Of a stretch of DNA of 24,350 nt, positions 21,025 through 24,350 are shown piece by piece. Position 1 is the first letter of the stretch. Every line of letters starts with the position of its first letter. Below the pieces are notes generated by a model. That model was given only the letters and a program-made list of their open reading frames with translations. It was not told where the DNA came from and searched no databases. The translations under genes were made by a program, and so were the position numbers. The stretch is from Gryganskiella cystojenkinii (Eukaryota; Mortierellomycota; Mortierellomycetes; Mortierellales; Mortierellaceae): positions 8,313 to 32,662 of the forward strand of contig JAAAIG010000406.1 of the NCBI GenBank assembly GCA_015852425.1. The letters run 5' to 3'.

Positions 21025-21179
21025 CTGCAGAAAGAAAAGGAGACATGAGCATGATAAGAATGACGTCGAGAAGAGTGTTAGATTTTGGAGGGAAGCATCA
21101 CTCTCTGCTAGTCTGGGACGAAAGTCGATGGGGATACAGCTCGAACACAGGTGCCGCGGGTAGGTGGCTTTGCCCTTAC
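21025..21179 (-). other. Candidate 5'UTR intron 1 of the Mg2+ ATPase gene (155 nt)
   Basis: A GTAAGG donor at 21179 pairs with a CTTTTCTTTCTGCAG acceptor ending at 21025. The acceptor has a strong pyrimidine tract. Confidence 0.45.
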
Positions 21180-21360
21180 CAATTGACGAGGAGGGGGAAA
21201 GGGGGTAAGTCGACGCCAATTCTTGGATACGATTTGGGGTAGTAGAGAGGTTTGGATGTAGGGTGGAAAGGGCTGTTCGGGGTTTTGCTTGTGGGCAGGG
21301 TTAGAGAAGAAGGATATCCGTTTAGATGGGGAAACAACAAAAACAGTGCGGGCGCTGGGC

Positions 21361-21369
21361 CTTTTTATA
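21361..21369 (-). promoter_or_regulatory. TATA-box candidate for the Mg2+ ATPase gene
   Basis: The minus strand reads GGTTATAAAAAGGCC, a near-consensus TATA box, followed by a pyrimidine/adenine-rich leader. It is about 610 bases from the ATG, a distance explained if the leader is spliced. Confidence 0.45.
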
Positions 21370-22624
21370 ACCGAATGGTCTTTGGTGACTGAGCCCCTGC
21401 AATGGATGGAGACGAGACAGGAAAGGGGTTTGATTTGCGGCCCAAGGAAAACCAATAGATTGATTACAAAAATGGAAAATAAGTGCTGTCCAGCTGGACA
21501 ACTGATCTTCTGTGCTTAAAGTTTGATTTCAGGCTGTGGTGCGCATATTAAGACAAAAAGATTTTATTTTTTTTTGTTCAGTTGGACTCGGGGCCAATAT
21601 CTTTTTGACAGCTGAAAAAAGTTAAAGAGCGATTATGAAAGGTGAGGCATTTTTATTTCCCCTGTCGCCTTGACTGAGCGCCCAATTGCCCTTTGCCCCT
21701 CACTTTTCATTTTTCTAGGTGTGTTTAGGCGCTCTCGTTTTCAAAACCCGCCCATCGTGTCGCCAAACTCCGCCATGAACGGACCAGGGCCACATGGCGG
21801 AAACACAAAAAAAAAAAAAAAAAAAACTTTTTTCCGTGGTGGTGGCGTTGTACAAGAAAGCAAGGATCCACAACAACAACACCGCGCGGGGGTAATCTCC
21901 AAGGATTTAACCCTGCTGTATATTTTTTTCTTTTTTTTTCTCTCATCTTTTTTTGTCTCCTTGTGAAAGAAAGGATTTTAGACAATCTAGAAGTTTATTT
22001 TAAAAAAACAGGGCCGCAGTCTAGCGGGGAAACTCTTGAATCCTTTTGATAACCATTCTCCCTTATCTCTTTGCTCGACGCCCAAACGCTGCACGGCACT
22101 TTGTGTCTGAAAAACAACAGATGGCGTTGTGCGAGCAATCCTGATCTGCAAAATACATCAAAGAAACTACTATAACGCTCTCTAGACGAAAGAAAGTTGT
22201 TTGCCTCTTGGTCAACTTTTAGATGGAAAACGTCCGTGGAAAAGACCGCGCTCATCGGCAAAGAAAGCCCACTATCATTTGTTTGAGAGAGGAGCAAGAG
22301 TTCGGCATAGAAGACAAACTATAGAAATGAAATTCCAGTCGTATTTATTTTTATATTCATTTTCTTATTAGCTAGAAAGTCATTTTGGGAAGAGGGGGTG
22401 GGGAAGGGGTGAAAAACGGGGAGGTTTGAAAAATAGAAAAAAAAAATTCAGTGACGCCTTCTGCAAATCGGTGCATCAAAAAAACGACATTTCGCGTTGC
22501 TTCAAGAGTATCGAGTACCGATTTGTGCGTAGATGCCATCGATTTCACACCGAAATAAACTGTTCACTCAAATATCAACAAAGCTGCATGCAAATCCAAA
22601 AATGGAGGTGCTGCACCATTCTTT
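21370..22624. other. Gene-poor AT-rich stretch
   Basis: I see no supported gene in these 1,255 bases between the Mg2+ ATPase promoter and the transposon end. It contains many homopolymer runs, including a 20-base A run at 21807-21826 and T-rich tracts around 21930-21955. A 100-codon minus frame at 22297-21995 has no recognisable motif. Confidence 0.45.
21807..21826 (+). repeat. A20 homopolymer
   Basis: A run of 20 A on the plus strand in otherwise mixed sequence. It could be a simple mononucleotide repeat or the tail of an old retroposed sequence. No gene-like sequence or target-site duplication is visible beside it. Confidence 0.85.
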
Positions 22625-22640
22625 CAGTAGCACATTGGTA

Positions 22641-22702
22641 AAAACGGTGCAAAACCATACAGAACGATACAAAACGGTACGCAAAACGGTGCAAAACGGT
22701 AC
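22641..22702. repeat. Tandem 10-bp repeat AAAACGGTRC, six units
   Basis: Six units lie head to tail: AAAACGGTGC, AAAACCATAC, AGAACGATAC, AAAACGGTAC, then a two-base GC, AAAACGGTGC and AAAACGGTAC. The first four are in perfect 10-base register. Short clustered repeats just inside an element end are typical transposase-binding subterminal repeats of hAT elements, and I infer that role here. Confidence 0.85.
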
Positions 22703-22726
22703 AAACGCGACAAGACAACCCATTCG

Positions 22727-22758
22727 AGCATGACCATGGCATAGCATGACTATGGCAT
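22727..22758. repeat. Direct repeat of 16 bp, two copies
   Basis: AGCATGACCATGGCAT is followed at once by AGCATGACTATGGCAT, with one mismatch. It lies 24 bases beyond the 10-bp array and contains the near-palindromic ATGCCATNGTCAT. It may be a second set of subterminal sites. Confidence 0.85.
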
Positions 22759-22779
22759 GCCCTGAGTAGCAAACAGACA

Positions 22780-23065
22780 AGGGGTTTATTCAAGACGTGA
22801 ACCACCAGAAGAAGAGGAAAGAAAGCGTGTGCATTGTTGAAACTGTTATCAAACGCGCCATATCATGCTCCCATGGTTTTCATATTGTTTTTGACCTTCT
22901 TTCTGCTTGCTCGCTCTTTTTCTTCCACTACACTTTTCACACACCCATTATCTCTGCCTATTTTCTGTCCTTTTCTTGCTCAGTTTTCTTTTTTTCTTCT
23001 CTATCTCTCTCCCTCTCTCAAACATAACGTTCTCATTATGTTGTTGTCATGATGAATACTGTTTA
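22780..23065. other. Non-coding 3' region of the hAT element with a pyrimidine tract
   Basis: This stretch lies between the repeats and the transposase stop at 23066. It contains a C/T-rich tract at about 22895-23020 (TCTCTATCTCTCTCCCTCTC and similar). No coding sequence is seen. Confidence 0.4.
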
Positions 23066-24350
23066 TTATGTATGGTGCTGTTTACAGTTGTGATTATATT
23101 CGCGGTGCCATTGGGAGATAAGGACCATTTTTTCTAGCTTCTTTGAGTCCAACTTATGTCTCGTTTTTGTACGGATCGATCCCGACAGACTGAACAAACG
23201 CTCGCTTGCCGCGGAAGAGGCGTGTATGCTGAGGTATATGCGAGCTAGTGGTGCCAAGTAAGGAAGGTCGCCTTTTTAGAAACTCCACTTGTCTTGCCGG
23301 GGATGGGACTCTTTTCTGTTGCGACAAGATAGTCAACAAGATCCTCGCCCATTCTTGATGTCAGCTTGTGAGTGGGCATGTGGTCTGGATACAAGGGAAC
23401 CTTATGGTTCGCGGGCGGGTATTGAACGGGCAGCACAGAAATGAGCTGGCACACTTTTTTTTGCAGCTCACTTGGTCTCCTTTTGCCGGCCTCTGTTTCC
23501 ACGTACATTGTATGGAATACATTAGCTGTATTAGGGTATGTCGCAATCAGGATCTCCTCGGGGATCTTGTCGGTTGGAAAGATTTCCTAAGCTTGCCCAA
23601 AAACACTCCACGGAACTCCTTTGCAGTAGGATCCAGACCATCCTTGGCGCCCCGCCAGGATCCTCTAGAACAACAATATCTTCGCAATCATCAAGACCCT
23701 CTGCCACTTCTTCCTCGTCTTCTTCATCCTCCTCATCCTCACCCTCATCCTCAACGTTCTCAAGTCCATCCTCATCCTCGTTCTCATCTTCGCCAATGAC
23801 TTCATCCTCAATATCATTTTGGCCCTCTGGCATTGGTTTGTTGGCGATATCATAGATATCGGACAGAGCAGAGTAATCGCTGGACTGTTGGACGACTTTA
23901 GCAGAGTAAAGTTTGACCACAGAGAGTTACCTTTTGAGAGTGTCGAAGTCCTTTGTACCCAAAATCGCGATATTGTTGCACCTGGCCGTGATTATGATGC
24001 TATCACGTGGATGGTGACAGCTCCACAAGTCTGTTACCCGTACCGAACTTGCTGATCCATCGTGTGTCGTTGTGTTAAATTGCTACACGCGGGGCCAGTC
24101 CAATTTCTTTCCGTGTCTGCTGCAGATGGATGTCCCCATTGGGTGTCCTGAGCAGTGAGTTCAGAACCGCACACCGGCGGAAGAGGTCTCTTGTCATCGG
24201 TGCGTCCTTGACAGTGTGTTTAATAAACGTCCGCATGTGATGGGCCGCACATGGATTCCAAGCCTGAGCTTGCTTTGCTTGGATCAGCTTTTTTGTTGCG
24301 GCCTCCATGTTCGCGGCGGAATTCACAAGCCGGTTATCCCTTCATGACTG
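23066..24350 (-). pseudogene. hAT transposase pseudogene, partial
   Basis: Fragments in minus-strand order: 24326-24078 encodes a stretch with NPCAAHHMRTFIK, the hAT C-x2-H region. An in-frame TAA (24077-24075) follows, and the same frame then continues with NDTRW (24071-24057), the usual hAT (T)RW signature, before another TGA. Further on is an acidic Asp/Glu-rich segment (about 23830-23690), then LVDYLVATEKSP near 23330. The C-terminal dimerisation domain hATC lies at about 23268-23066 with DLPYLAPLARIYLSIHASSA and SERLFSLSGSI. The parts sit in different frames and are split by stops, so the gene is inactive. The N-terminal zinc finger (BED) and first catalytic Asp are outside the window. 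Confidence 0.8.

Larger units (their letters stand above)
20749..21369 (-). promoter_or_regulatory. Leader of the Mg2+ ATPase gene
   Basis: The minus strand between the TATA-like element at 21369-21361 and the ATG at 20748 is rich in C, T and A. It contains stretches of CCAAACC/CTCTCTAC type that are common in fungal leaders, and a CA repeat near 20846-20860. Two candidate introns lie in it. Short upstream open frames are present (for example starting at 21219 and 21052), so upstream-frame control of translation is possible but unproven. Confidence 0.45.
22625..24350 (-). mobile_element. hAT-family DNA transposon, decayed, right part outside the window
   Basis: The minus strand encodes remnants of an hAT transposase (listed separately). 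Beyond its 3' end lie short tandem 10-bp and 16-bp repeats near the proposed left border. The border is placed at CAGTAGCACA (22625) because hAT terminal repeats usually begin CA(G) and because the repeat array begins just inside. The preceding 8 bases (CATTCTTT) would be the target duplication. This cannot be verified because the other end is not in the window. The transposase identity is firm. The exact left end is a guess. Confidence 0.6.

Noticed and set aside
21995..22297. 100-codon minus-strand frame
   Set aside because: It lies in an AT-rich, gene-poor stretch with no motif, and neither its start nor its end resembles neighbouring genes.
22641..22702. Telomere-like or CRISPR-like array
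   Set aside because: The 10-bp units are contiguous with no spacers, the unit is not a fungal telomere motif, and the locus is eukaryotic and internal.

Overview
The window is nuclear DNA of an early-diverging filamentous fungus, most likely Mortierellomycota (a Mortierella relative). The basis is short GT-AG introns, a very long WD40/ion-channel fusion gene of a type I associate with Mortierella genomes, a fungal RAD2/XPG gene, and a bacterial-type Mg2+ P-type ATPase. Placement below fungus is inference from family memory, because no database could be searched.

Layout, left to right. 1-839 (+) is the 3' part of a Pgc1-like glycerophosphodiester phosphodiesterase gene whose start lies outside the window. 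1445-1861 (+) is a 138-residue protein I do not recognise, with a probable 5'UTR intron. 2934-2093 (-) is a two-exon F-box protein. 9261-3618 (-) is an eight-exon gene for a ~1,640-residue protein with a WD40-like N-terminal half and a six-helix cation-channel C-terminal half. It carries two apparent lesions: an in-frame TGA at 6156-6158 and a one-base frameshift in a T11 run inside the last pore helix (4366-4376). 10066-9478 (-) shows good splice signals and open frames of an unrecognised transcript. 15725-10689 (-) is a complete four-exon RAD2 (XPG) nucleotide-excision-repair endonuclease of 1,580 residues. 16389-17129 (+) is divergent from RAD2 and encodes a protein resembling human AIRIM/C1orf109. 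20748-17584 (-) is an intronless 1,054-residue MgtA-type P-type ATPase with a long leader that probably contains introns. 21370-22624 holds no gene I can support. 22625-24350 is the left part of a decayed hAT DNA transposon on the minus strand, running off the window.

The genes do not form one pathway. They are independent housekeeping functions (membrane lipid turnover, DNA repair, ribosome maturation, Mg2+ transport), one member of a probably lineage-expanded sensor/channel family, and a dead transposon. No clearly new multi-gene system is present. The points most worth checking are the doubly lesioned WD40-channel gene, the fungal MgtA with an extra cytosolic segment of about 75 residues, the AIRIM-like gene, the unrecognised spliced transcript near 9.5-10 kb, and the 10-bp subterminal repeat array of the hAT element.
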